The notes beneath the pieces were generated by a model. That model was not told the origin of the DNA and ran no database searches. It worked only from the letters and a program-made list of their open reading frames with translations. Both the position numbers and the translations under genes were made by a program. From Acanthopleuribacter pedis (lineage in GTDB: Bacteria; Acidobacteriota; Holophagae; Acanthopleuribacterales; Acanthopleuribacteraceae), in the NCBI RefSeq assembly GCF_017377855.1, contig NZ_JAFREP010000016.1, positions 62,001-126,000 on the forward strand: a stretch of 64,000 bases of DNA, read 5' to 3'. Below, piece after piece: positions 36,550 through 45,352 of this stretch. Positions within the stretch are counted from its first letter, which is position 1. Every line of letters begins with the position of its first letter.

Positions 36550-37839
36550 ATGGGCTTGAAAGATTTCCTGGGTCTTACCCCAAAGGATGAGGAACCACAC
36601 TTCACGGATCGTGAGCAGATTCTCGCTTATCTAGAAGACCAGATTGGGCCGGGAACACCTGAATCCGTGCTGGAACCGGTTCAGGCTAAAATGGATCCTT
36701 TTATGGTCCGCATCGAAGGTGTTTTTGAAAACAAGGGTACTTTTTCCGTGATGTTGAACCATCGACCGCCAAAGCCGATTCCCAAGGGAACACCCTTTAT
36801 TTTGTACTTTGTGGTTTCCAATCACCGCGTGCGGACGTGCCAAATTCAATACCAGCGTCCCTTTCGCGACAACATGCACATTCTTACCTTGCCCAAGAAA
36901 ATTTACCATGCGGAACGACGGGGTCAGGGGCGTGGTGGCCCGCCCATGCGCGACAAGTCACAGGTTTTGATTCTCGAGAGTTTAGAGCAAGGGATCGGGC
37001 TGCATGGTCGCCCTGTCAATTTCAGCAAGCGCGGGTTGGGCATCAAGATCGATAAAGCGATGCGCATCAAAGGCCAAAAATTCATTCCCGTTACCAAGGA
37101 TTTGTATCCCATTGGAACCCAACTCATGATGGTTCGCCTTAAAAACTTGGCCGGGATTCGCCAGATTGAATGCAGTTGCGAGGTACGCCACATCAGTTAC
37201 CTTCAAGGTCGCTACCTGCTCGGCCTCAGAATTGCCGACATGGCCCCGGAAGAAATATCTGCTTATGAACGCTTCTTGGAAAGCCGGAACATTGTCAACC
37301 ACGACGACTTTCCGCTGATCGCGCGGCTCAAAAAAGGAGGCGCCGAAAAAACCAAACCCGCCGCGCCGGCGTCACAGCCGGCTCTGGTGCCCAAGGCCTC
37401 ATCCGGCGGTGAACCTGCAGCGGCCGGCGCTCCCGCCGCTGAGGTGGAACCGGCAAAACCGCCACCTGCCGCGCGTGGCGAGAAACCGGTTGCCTTAATT
37501 GTTGCACCTACCGGTCCAGTGCGTGCCAAGCTGGTCGCTTCTCTGCTCAAGGCCGGTTTCAAACTTACCCAAATTGACCACATCCAACAACTGGCAAACC
37601 TCGCCGCGGGCCGTCATTTCGACGCGGTTTTTGTATACGGCGGTGAGGACCATGCATTTTCCCTGGCCACCTTGGATATTTTTGCAAAAATGCCTTATTT
37701 CAAGGCATTGCCGTTGGTAATGGTAACCACCCACCTGGATATGCGCACCAAAATCGCGGCCAAGAGCCACGGCATCAAACACGTGCTTGATGTTACCGCC
37801 GAAACCGCGCCCGCCGACGCCCGCTCCGTGCTTTCGTAG
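36550..37839 (+). CDS. PilZ-like c-di-GMP protein with C-terminal pseudo-receiver
   Basis: This 429-residue protein begins MGLKDFLGLT. Residues about 45-125 look like the YcgR-type N-terminal partner domain. Residues about 120-245 look like PilZ, with an arginine cluster (AERRGQGR, RxxxR spacing) and VNFSKRGLG (NxSxxG), the two c-di-GMP-binding signatures. An Ala/Pro linker (about 265-315) leads to a receiver-like fold (about 318-425). The usual phospho-Asp strand there reads FDAVFVYGGED, so the acceptor Asp appears absent. It would sense c-di-GMP and act by protein contact, perhaps on motility, without phosphorylation. The start is fixed by the sensible N-terminus; the Shine-Dalgarno (GGGCGG) is weak. 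Confidence 0.7.
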   Translation: MGLKDFLGLTPKDEEPHFTDREQILAYLEDQIGPGTPESVLEPVQAKMDPFMVRIEGVFENKGTFSVMLNHRPPKPIPKGTPFILYFVVSNHRVRTCQIQYQRPFRDNMHILTLPKKIYHAERRGQGRGGPPMRDKSQVLILESLEQGIGLHGRPVNFSKRGLGIKIDKAMRIKGQKFIPVTKDLYPIGTQLMMVRLKNLAGIRQIECSCEVRHISYLQGRYLLGLRIADMAPEEISAYERFLESRNIVNHDDFPLIARLKKGGAEKTKPAAPASQPALVPKASSGGEPAAAGAPAAEVEPAKPPPAARGEKPVALIVAPTGPVRAKLVASLLKAGFKLTQIDHIQQLANLAAGRHFDAVFVYGGEDHAFSLATLDIFAKMPYFKALPLVMVTTHLDMRTKIAAKSHGIKHVLDVTAETAPADARSVLS

Positions 37840-37846
37840 CCTGCTA

Positions 37847-38018
37847 GCCCGCATTTCTCACAAGGAATTCTGCTACGGGGCAACCCATGCGAATACTTCG
37901 TTTACTTGGTCGAGCCGCCTTCGCCTCAGCTGCTACGCCCATGCCGTCTCTCGGTCGTAACCTTCGTACTCACAAGGCTTTCTGCTTCTCGCGACGAATC
38001 CTTGTGAGAAATGCGGGC
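37847..38018. mobile_element. Family A MITE-like element, 172 bp
   Basis: GCCCGCATTTCTCACAAGGA (37847-37866) and its perfect reverse complement (37999-38018) bound a 172-bp stretch with no gene. The last 50 bases also contain a second CTCACAAGG arm (37969-37977), so a short form like that at 24861 is nested inside. It sits between the convergent PilZ and TonB-receptor genes. No clear target duplication was seen. Confidence 0.7.
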
Positions 38019-38048
38019 CAGGAGGCGTCGCGCGTTGTCCCGGCGCCC

Positions 38049-38080
38049 AAAAAAAATGGGGCGAGCATCAAGCTCGCCCC
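38049..38080 (-). terminator. Intrinsic terminator of the TonB-receptor gene
   Basis: On the minus strand GGGGCGAGC-TTGAT-GCTCGCCCC forms a perfect 9-bp stem, followed by ATTTTTTTT. It lies 17 bases past the stop codon. Confidence 0.93.
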
Positions 38081-38096
38081 GCTCAAGAACCTTAGA

Positions 38097-41057
38097 TTAG
38101 AATGCGTAGCGCAAGCTGAACCGCAACGAGCGCGGTTCTTGCCAGTGCGTGGGTTGCCCGTGATAGGGCTGGTTGGCGCCGCTGTCGAATTCGGCTTCTT
38201 CTTCGAGTTGGGTAGCGCGTTCGAAGTTAAAGACGTTAAACACCTCGGCTTTGATATTGACCGCGCCGCGGCCCAGTTGGAGTTTGTAGGCCAGGTTGAG
38301 GTCGAGGTTGGTTTGCCATGGGGTGCGACCGGCCGAGCCGCGCGGTTGGGCCACGCCGTCCGTGAAGAAGCTGACCGCGCCGTACCAGATACGACCGTAG
38401 CAGTCGCCTTCACAATCATCGCCGGGGTGGACGCCGAATGAGTTGAGCGGTCGACCTGAGATGGCGTAACCGTTGAAACCCATGGTGAAGTTGGCCGGGA
38501 GGCGGTAGCTCCCGTAGAGTTTGAGTTGATGGCGACGGTCGTTGGGAAGATCGCCGTAACCGTTGTCCATCAGTTCGGGATAATCAAATGAGGTGGTCCA
38601 ACCTGGGTCGGACTGGTCGTTGTCGGAGCGGAGCAAACCTTCGGTGTTGCCGTAGTTATGGGACCAGGTGTAGGAACTCGCAACGAGGAGGTTGGCACCG
38701 ATGCGGCCTTCTGCTGAAAGCTCGAAGGCCAAGTATTTGCGTTCGCTTTGCGGGAAGCCGAGGTCGGCCGCCGACAGTTCGATGCGCTCTTTGGTTCCAT
38801 CGCCGTCGACGTCGTAGTTTAGCACCGCATCGGAACCGGGATTGGTCAGCAACGGGAACCAGCCGCCGACGCGGGGGGCGTCCGGCATGTTGGCCTCGAT
38901 CCAGTTGTTGAGTGCGTAGTTAATCGAAATATCTTCAATGGATTGCACCAAATCCCGCCAGGTGGCGCGGGCGCCGAAACGCCAGCCGGAGTTGGTTTGT
39001 TGTTGGTAGCCGATCATGTATTCGTCGTTGTACATCGGGCCGGCTTCTTGGTTGAAAAGGCGGTCGGAGGCGGGAACTTCGCCGTTGGAGACGACCTGGT
39101 GGGCAATTTGTTCGCCAATCACCGGCGAGCCGTCGGGATTGACGCCGAGCAGGTAAGAGACGAAATGTTCATCGAGTTCGCCACTGGCCATGCGCACGTT
39201 GGTGTTGGGAGAAACCGGCATGTAGAAGCGGCCGTAGTTCGCAAACACCTTGGTACGGCCTTCACCGAAGGGATCCCAGGAGATGCCGATACGCGGTGCG
39301 ATTTGGTTGCTGATGTCCACGTAGGTTTCCCCTTGGGACGTGGTGTTTTCGAAGGTGGTGTTGCGCAGGCCGAGGTTCAGCGTCATCCGGTCATTGATCA
39401 ACCAGGTATCCTGAACGTAAAGCGAACGGCTGCGCGTCCCCGTGGTGCCGCCGCGTACAAAGACACGGCGGTCGACGTAGTCGGTGCCTTCCGGCAAGTT
39501 GTAAGGATTGTCGGCCTCGGCACGGTAATACTCGTAATAACCGTCGCCGGTTGGGGTGGTTAGGTCGACGATGTCGAGATCCTCGTCGTCGTAGCCAAAG
39601 CGCAGGCTGTGGTTGCCGACGACCCAGTCGACATCAAGTCGAAAGTTGGTGCGTTCATCTTCTTTGGTGTTAATGCTGGCCGCGACCCAGTCCCCGAGTC
39701 GAATCCAGCTTCCTGAGCGGCTGTCCCAGTAAGCGGGGAGTTCCGGGTTGTCGGCGCGGGTATTGTCGACCGCTTCCACTTTGCCGTACATGGTTGAAAC
39801 ACTGAGCGTGTCGGTCACCGCCCAATTGTATTTCAGGGTCCAAACGTCGCCGCCGGTTTCGCGGTAGCTGTTGCCGTGGGATTCGCCACGACCTTCGTTG
39901 AAAGAATAAGCAAACGAACGGGTGGTGCGTTCCTGTTCATTGTTAAAACCAAGCAACTCCACCGAGTGGCGTTGATTGATGTACCAATCCATTTTCGCCA
40001 GCCAGAAGTCGCCTTCGGTTTGGCGGTCATAGAAGGTATTGGTATTGGCATAGGTGTCTTTGTAGCGGCGTGGGTTGCCGAGCACATAAAAGAAAGCCTT
40101 GTCTTTTACGATGGGGCCGCTTGCGAACACGTTGTAGTCCTGCCATTCGGAGGAATCCTCGCGGTTGTTCACAATAAGCTGTTCGTTGCCCTCGTTGTCA
40201 GGCCAGAAGGTGGTGGGGTTTTGGCCGGACAAATCGCGCGGATCCCAAACGGTGCGAACCCCGAAGTGGAAATCGTTGCTGCCGGATTTGGTGACCATGT
40301 TAACAACCCCGCCGATATGGCGTCCGAACTCCGCGGGGGTGCCGCCGGTTTTAACCTGAATCTGGTCAACGGCTTCCCAGGGATAACGAATCGCGCCGAT
40401 TCCTTTACGGATATCGGTGATGTTGAGCCCGTTTAAGTAATAGCCGTTTTCACCAACCGAGGCGCCGCCGAAGGATACCAGATCGCCCGTGCCGAAATCG
40501 GAATCGCCTTGAACGGCGCCCGGCGCCAACAGGGCAACGGCGTTGTGGTTGGTTTTGACCGGCAAGGTTTCGGTGCGTTGGGTATCGAATACCAGGCCGG
40601 TGGTCGTGCTGGTGATGTCAAATGCTTTGATGCGTGAGGTGGTGACCGTGATGGATTCGCTGTAACTCAGCTCGTCGGGGACCAAGGTGAAGTCGATGGC
40701 GGCTGCACCGCCCAATGCGATGTCCAAGCGGTCCTGCTCGACGTCGTTAAACCCGGGCATGGAAATGCGAATACTGTATGTCCCGATGGGTAGGGATTGG
40801 AACTGGAAAGATCCGTTGCCCTGGGAGACGGCGGATCGACGGATCCCTTTTTGGTGGTGGCGAATTTCAATGGTTGCGCCTGGTAAAGGGTTGGTTTCGT
40901 GGTCAATGACGCGGCCGCGGAGTTGGCCGGCGGCGTCGGTCTGGCCGAACACCGTGCCGCTGCCGAGCAAGCAGAGGAGGACGGTGAGGCCCAGAGTTTT
41001 GAGCGTTTTTAAGTGGGGAACAGGGGAAAAAGCAGCAAAAGGACAAGGCGAACCCAT
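38097..41057 (-). CDS. TonB-dependent receptor with carboxypeptidase-regulatory-like domain
   Basis: A 986-residue outer-membrane protein. A signal peptide (about 1-38, ending TVFGQ) leads to a carboxypeptidase-regulatory-like beta-sandwich (about 44-125: RGRVIDHETNPLPGATIEI). A plug (about 135-270: GYYLNGLNITDI, GGVVNMVTKSGSNDFHFG) and a 22-strand barrel end in the expected terminal aromatic (FSLRYAF). This matches the TonB-receptor type common in Acidobacteriota, which usually imports large or scarce substrates through ExbBD-TonB. Start ATG 41057 follows AAGGAG. It stands alone with its own terminator, and no SusD-like or binding-protein partner is adjacent, so the ligand is unknown. Confidence 0.92.
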   Translation of the reverse strand: MGSPCPFAAFSPVPHLKTLKTLGLTVLLCLLGSGTVFGQTDAAGQLRGRVIDHETNPLPGATIEIRHHQKGIRRSAVSQGNGSFQFQSLPIGTYSIRISMPGFNDVEQDRLDIALGGAAAIDFTLVPDELSYSESITVTTSRIKAFDITSTTTGLVFDTQRTETLPVKTNHNAVALLAPGAVQGDSDFGTGDLVSFGGASVGENGYYLNGLNITDIRKGIGAIRYPWEAVDQIQVKTGGTPAEFGRHIGGVVNMVTKSGSNDFHFGVRTVWDPRDLSGQNPTTFWPDNEGNEQLIVNNREDSSEWQDYNVFASGPIVKDKAFFYVLGNPRRYKDTYANTNTFYDRQTEGDFWLAKMDWYINQRHSVELLGFNNEQERTTRSFAYSFNEGRGESHGNSYRETGGDVWTLKYNWAVTDTLSVSTMYGKVEAVDNTRADNPELPAYWDSRSGSWIRLGDWVAASINTKEDERTNFRLDVDWVVGNHSLRFGYDDEDLDIVDLTTPTGDGYYEYYRAEADNPYNLPEGTDYVDRRVFVRGGTTGTRSRSLYVQDTWLINDRMTLNLGLRNTTFENTTSQGETYVDISNQIAPRIGISWDPFGEGRTKVFANYGRFYMPVSPNTNVRMASGELDEHFVSYLLGVNPDGSPVIGEQIAHQVVSNGEVPASDRLFNQEAGPMYNDEYMIGYQQQTNSGWRFGARATWRDLVQSIEDISINYALNNWIEANMPDAPRVGGWFPLLTNPGSDAVLNYDVDGDGTKERIELSAADLGFPQSERKYLAFELSAEGRIGANLLVASSYTWSHNYGNTEGLLRSDNDQSDPGWTTSFDYPELMDNGYGDLPNDRRHQLKLYGSYRLPANFTMGFNGYAISGRPLNSFGVHPGDDCEGDCYGRIWYGAVSFFTDGVAQPRGSAGRTPWQTNLDLNLAYKLQLGRGAVNIKAEVFNVFNFERATQLEEEAEFDSGANQPYHGQPTHWQEPRSLRFSLRYAF

Positions 41058-41281
41058 AGCGGAAAGTCTCCTTGAGTCAAAGTGTTAGGGGGAGTGGAGA
41101 GCAGGAATATATCCAGGTATCTTGTTGATATATTAAACGTATGTGAAAGATGTGTAAACAGGATGTCTGTAATTTCTTTCATTTTTTTTGCCGCCCCGTG
41201 TTTCTCGCGGGCGTTCTTCGTGAGCCGGCCAAGAAGCTTGGCAGCACAAGGCCGGCGACCGAAACCAGGCGCAGGGATTCT

Positions 41282-41480
41282 ACCTAAGGTATGCGATTCT
41301 TGGCGGCGCACTTGCCCAACCTGTTGGGCTGCAACGTGCAGTAAAAATGCTCGACGTACCTTACAGGTACGCGTCGTGCGCGACCCCGGTGCGCTTTTCC
41401 AACACCTTTCGCTCCAACCCTCGGCGCGTCCTGCGCCGATACTTGAGCAATTGCATCCACCCGAATCGCACACTTTAGGT
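41282..41480 (-). repeat. Family B structured repeat, divergent copy
   Basis: A 199-bp element ending in the imperfect inverted repeats ACCTAAGGTATGCGATTC (left) and GAATCGCACACTTTAGGT (right). Read on the minus strand, its core shares GGAGCGAAA, GGGGTCGCGCACGAC, GAGCATTTTTAC and GTTGCAGCCCA, in the same order, with the copies at 59145 and 62483. It lies in the gene-free stretch 41058-41786 upstream of the TonB receptor. The rest of that stretch holds no supported gene. Confidence 0.8.
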
Positions 41481-41786
41481 TCTAGCCTTCGGCATCGTGG
41501 CGCTATGTGGAAGGCCGGATCTCATCGTTGTTGTGCAACGGTAGGCGTAACCGAGGTGGTTTTCTTGTGTCTCGCGAAACAGATGGCTGGTGAGACGTGT
41601 GTGTCAGATCCGGGGGATCGGTTGCCAACTTGGTATCGAGAACGGATATTTTTTCTTTGTGAATGCGCTTTTTGGCCCGCGGCCTGCAGGGTCCCAACTC
41701 AAGGGGAACCAACTGGGACCTTTTAATTGCGGGTTAAAAAACCACGCATTGGGGCGTGAGCCACGGGGGAGAAGAGGGCGTCGCGC

Positions 41787-42329
41787 TTAGTTGGGGGTGG
41801 CCGCGACCAGGCCGGAAACCTGTTGGATGCCCTGGACCATGGCGGCGAGGGCCGCCTCGCTATGTAAGCGGTGCTGATCGTCGACCGCGACGAAGGTGAT
41901 TTGGTCGGGTTGGGGCGAGCGGGCTACCAGGGCTTCGACCGCGGCAAACGGAATCACCTCGTCGTTGCGACCCATGATCACCGTGGTGGGTTTGCCCGCG
42001 GGAATCACCAAAGCCTTAACCAGCCTCAAGATCTCGGGAGTGCGGTAGGCGGCGTCGTGAAAACCGACCGCCGGTGCCAACAACACCATGCCGCGCACCC
42101 GTTCCGGGATGTCGCGCGCCAACAGCAAAGCACTGAGCCCGCCCAGCGAAGAGCCTACCAAAAAGGTAGGTTCCACCAGCGTTTCCAGCAAAAACTGGTG
42201 GCGTTGCCAGGGGTCTTTGCTCAGCGCCGGAACCTGAATCTCGGGAAAACGGGCACGCAGGTAATTGGCGCGAAATCCGTCCGGGCTGCTCTCCAACCCA
42301 TGCAAAAAAGTAAGTCTGTCGGCCGTCAT
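41787..42329 (-). CDS. Small alpha/beta hydrolase (YqiA-like esterase)
   Basis: A 180-residue minimal alpha/beta hydrolase. The opening strand FLHGLESSP is the oxyanion region. The nucleophile elbow is VGSSLGGLSAL. The acid lies in GRNDEVIPF and the catalytic His in DDQHRLH. The size and layout fit YqiA/UPF0227-type esterases, probably cytoplasmic. The start ATG overlaps the stop of the BACON-lipoprotein gene (TGATG), and GGGAGAA lies just upstream inside that gene, so the two are translated together. The substrate is unknown. Confidence 0.82.
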   Translation of the reverse strand: MTADRLTFLHGLESSPDGFRANYLRARFPEIQVPALSKDPWQRHQFLLETLVEPTFLVGSSLGGLSALLLARDIPERVRGMVLLAPAVGFHDAAYRTPEILRLVKALVIPAGKPTTVIMGRNDEVIPFAAVEALVARSPQPDQITFVAVDDQHRLHSEAALAAMVQGIQQVSGLVAATPN

Positions 42330-45300
42330 CAGCTTCGTTTCTCCCATTTGGCTTTGAGTTCTTTGAGTTCTTGGTAGCGCATGGGGTTGTTGTTGATGGT
42401 GCTGACCGGGATTTCGTTAATCCAACGGAACGATTGCTGCAACCGTTTGCGGTAACGGCGCTTTTGGAAGCTGTTGCCTCGCTCATGGAGGAAATTCAGC
42501 GCCTTGATGCGGTGGTAAAGGAATTGGAAGCGCCACCAGGCGTCGCGTTCCCCGCTTTGCAGTTTGTTGAATTCGTTGATGAGGACGTCTTGTTCGGTAA
42601 TTTGACCGATGATACTGAGTTCGTTGTCGTTGGCCAGACAATCGAGGTAGGCGACCACATACTGCGGACGGACGTTCATCGACAACCAGAGTTCCCAATG
42701 GCCGTACAAATCCGCCAGCAGGGCTTTGGCGCTTGACTGCTGACCGCGGTCCCAGTGGAACCGGGCCAACCAGTAACGGGCCAGGAAGTAATGGTACCCG
42801 TGGCGGCGCGGTTCATTCATTTCGTCGACCTTGGCCTGTAACTGTCGCTGATTCCCGTCGCGATAAAGGGTGCGGTAATACACGTTCGGCATGGTGGCGA
42901 TGTCGATTTCAATCGAGGTCGCCTTGGTGATGGTGTGCACCTCGGTATGGATCAAGTCCCCGTTTTCGTAAGACACAAAGTAGGTGCCGTAGGGCAGACG
43001 GACTTGAGAACCGGGTTCGGTTTTGCGTTCGATGCCGTCGCTTTGTGAGCGAACCCAAATCACCCCGTCGGTACGGTTTTTGTCGTCGACCACCAGGCTG
43101 AAACGCACTTCAAAGGCGTCCTCAAGCATATGGACCAGTTTGAGGTTGCTGCCGAAGTCGCGACGGCGACCATTGATGCTGTAGGCAACACCCCGATTTT
43201 CTTTGACGGTTTGGCCGGCGATACCTTGGGCGTTGGTTTTGGTTTCAAACGCTTGCTCGCCGTTGTGGAAGGTCACCGGTTGGTTGGATACAAAGTTACC
43301 GTCGCGGTCGCGTACGATCACGGTGAACTGAAATTCGCCGGTTCCTTCTTGCATGACTTTAATGGTTTGGTCGGAAATGCGGAGGGTCCCAATCCGGGGT
43401 TTGCCCTCCTCATTGGATTCGGCTTCAATCGTGATTTCGCCCTGGCCGGTGCCCAGGTTGTTGGACACGATTTTGAGCCAAGTGGTCGCCGAACCGGCTT
43501 GCCAGTGGCAGTTTTCACCGGTGGAGATGGTGACCGTTTGACGGCCGCCCTTGGCACCCATCTGCAGGGTTTCGGCGGTGAGGGTGACCGAACAAGGCGC
43601 GCGACCTTCTTGGATGACCACAAAGTTGGCGTTCCCGATTTCGATGACCCCGGTGCGCGCGGTGCTTTCGCTGTTGGCGCGCACCTCAATCCCAATCGTC
43701 GCTTCACCTTTACCACGTGCATCGCCGGTTAACTGAATCCAGTCTGAGTTGCTACGCGCCTGCCATTCGCAGTAATCACGGGTCATCAGGCGAAACGTGC
43801 CCTTGCCGCCTTGGGCAAGCACGTTGGTGTGGCTGGGTTGGGCGATGTACACGCAGGGTGAAACACCTTCTTGGGTGACGGTAAACAGTTGATCGCCGAC
43901 GCGAATGGTTGCCGTCCGCGGCGAAACCGCGGTGTTGCTTTGCACCTCGTAGCCGACCCGTTCCGGGCTGATCTCGTCGGGATCGCCGAGAATGTTGATC
44001 CATGGGGCGCTGGTGGAAACGCGCCAATCGCAATCATCGGGCGAGGAGATCACCATGTTGCCCGTACCGCCTTCAATGGCAAAAGCCGCGCTTTGCGGGA
44101 CCACATCCAAACGACAATCCGGCGTACCTTTTTGGACAACCACAAGGGTGCGGTCCTCCACGCGAATCGTACCAATCCGTGCGTCTGATGCGCGGTTGGT
44201 CTGGGCCTGGTAACGCAGGGCCGCGCCCGTCTCGCCCTCCGTTTTTGCAACGGTCAACCAGTCCACGTCGCTCACCGCGCGCCAATCACAGGACGAGGTA
44301 ATTTCGAGCAAGCCGTCGTGCGCCTCCATTGAAAGGTCGATGCGCGATTGGGACACGCGGACCTCGCATTGGGATGCATCTTGAATGATCACAATATTGC
44401 GGGTGACCGGGTTACCGCCGGTTTCGTTTTCCTGCGTGATGGTTAAGGTGCCGGTGCGTGAGCGCAATCCGACATTGGCCATGATGCGATAGCTGAATGA
44501 GGTTTCGCCTTGTTTGATCACGCCGCGGTTGGGCAGTTCAATCCAATCGGCATTGGTGCGGACTTGCCAACGGCAATCGCCTTCTTCCTTAAAAGTGACC
44601 CGCGAGCTTCCGCCCTTGGCCGACCAGTTGACCGGTTTCTCGTCAACGATCAGGCTACAGGGATTGTGCACTTTCTGGATGCCTTCTTGGACGACCCAGA
44701 AGGAACCCATTTCTTTTTGGTCGATGAGGAACTGAACCGAACCGGCTCGCGATTGTTGCGAGGTGTTGGGTTCGACTTTGTAAACCACCTCGCCGATGCC
44801 GCGGGTTTCGATGGCGATCCAGTCCACCTTGCGTTCGGCCGTCCACTTGCAGGGGTCGGCCTCTTTAATGAGCAGGGTCCCTTCGCCGCCGTCGGCCGAC
44901 ATGGCAACCTGGGTAGGCGCCAGCTTCAGCCCGCATGCGCTGCCTTCTTGGAATATGGAAAAGGTTCGAAGCACCACGCCTTTGTTTTTAAACGTAATGA
45001 CCGCGTTGCGAGAGGTCGGCCCGGTGTTGGCCGTAACGCGGTAATTCAGTTGGGTGGCGGTGCCTTGCTCAATGACGACCCAAGCCGCGCCACCGGAGTT
45101 GGCGACCCAAACACAATCGCCCTCGGTTTGTACCTGGAGATCGCCTTTTCCACCGGCCGCGTCGAACACGGCACTGGGCGCGCTTAGGGCGAGGCGGCAC
45201 GGGGTTTGGTCCTGGATGGATTTGTTTTGGTCGGCCCCGGGTTGGCACCCCATAAGTCCCACGAGCAATAGGAGGGTCAAACCCGTCAAAAAGGAAAAAC

Positions 45301-45352
45301 GGCCGTTGAGGCGGCACAAAAAAAGGCGACGTGGTGAAACAGTTTGGCGCAA
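42329..45352 (-). CDS. Lipoprotein with seven BACON-like repeats
   Basis: A 1,007-residue predicted outer-membrane or periplasmic lipoprotein. The signal peptide ends LVGLMGC (lipobox). Seven BACON-like beta-sandwich repeats of about 85-95 residues fill about 50-670. Each opens with a Cys in a C-x-L-like strand and carries a second Cys in a C-x-W-x-A/V segment (DCVWVANS, PCKWTAER, DCRWQVRT, SCDWRAVS and so on), so each repeat could hold one disulfide. A carboxypeptidase-like sandwich (about 675-800) and a helical, TPR-like C-terminus (about 830-1007) follow. BACON domains elsewhere help bind carbohydrate or mucin; no enzyme domain is visible here. It is cotranscribed with the small esterase. 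Confidence 0.82.
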   Translation of the reverse strand: MRQTVSPRRLFLCRLNGRFSFLTGLTLLLLVGLMGCQPGADQNKSIQDQTPCRLALSAPSAVFDAAGGKGDLQVQTEGDCVWVANSGGAAWVVIEQGTATQLNYRVTANTGPTSRNAVITFKNKGVVLRTFSIFQEGSACGLKLAPTQVAMSADGGEGTLLIKEADPCKWTAERKVDWIAIETRGIGEVVYKVEPNTSQQSRAGSVQFLIDQKEMGSFWVVQEGIQKVHNPCSLIVDEKPVNWSAKGGSSRVTFKEEGDCRWQVRTNADWIELPNRGVIKQGETSFSYRIMANVGLRSRTGTLTITQENETGGNPVTRNIVIIQDASQCEVRVSQSRIDLSMEAHDGLLEITSSCDWRAVSDVDWLTVAKTEGETGAALRYQAQTNRASDARIGTIRVEDRTLVVVQKGTPDCRLDVVPQSAAFAIEGGTGNMVISSPDDCDWRVSTSAPWINILGDPDEISPERVGYEVQSNTAVSPRTATIRVGDQLFTVTQEGVSPCVYIAQPSHTNVLAQGGKGTFRLMTRDYCEWQARSNSDWIQLTGDARGKGEATIGIEVRANSESTARTGVIEIGNANFVVIQEGRAPCSVTLTAETLQMGAKGGRQTVTISTGENCHWQAGSATTWLKIVSNNLGTGQGEITIEAESNEEGKPRIGTLRISDQTIKVMQEGTGEFQFTVIVRDRDGNFVSNQPVTFHNGEQAFETKTNAQGIAGQTVKENRGVAYSINGRRRDFGSNLKLVHMLEDAFEVRFSLVVDDKNRTDGVIWVRSQSDGIERKTEPGSQVRLPYGTYFVSYENGDLIHTEVHTITKATSIEIDIATMPNVYYRTLYRDGNQRQLQAKVDEMNEPRRHGYHYFLARYWLARFHWDRGQQSSAKALLADLYGHWELWLSMNVRPQYVVAYLDCLANDNELSIIGQITEQDVLINEFNKLQSGERDAWWRFQFLYHRIKALNFLHERGNSFQKRRYRKRLQQSFRWINEIPVSTINNNPMRYQELKELKAKWEKRS

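Noticed and set aside
41082..41726. 214-codon plus-strand frame upstream of the TonB receptor
   Set aside because: It runs through the family B repeat and across the promoter region; the translation is Arg/Pro-rich with no family features.
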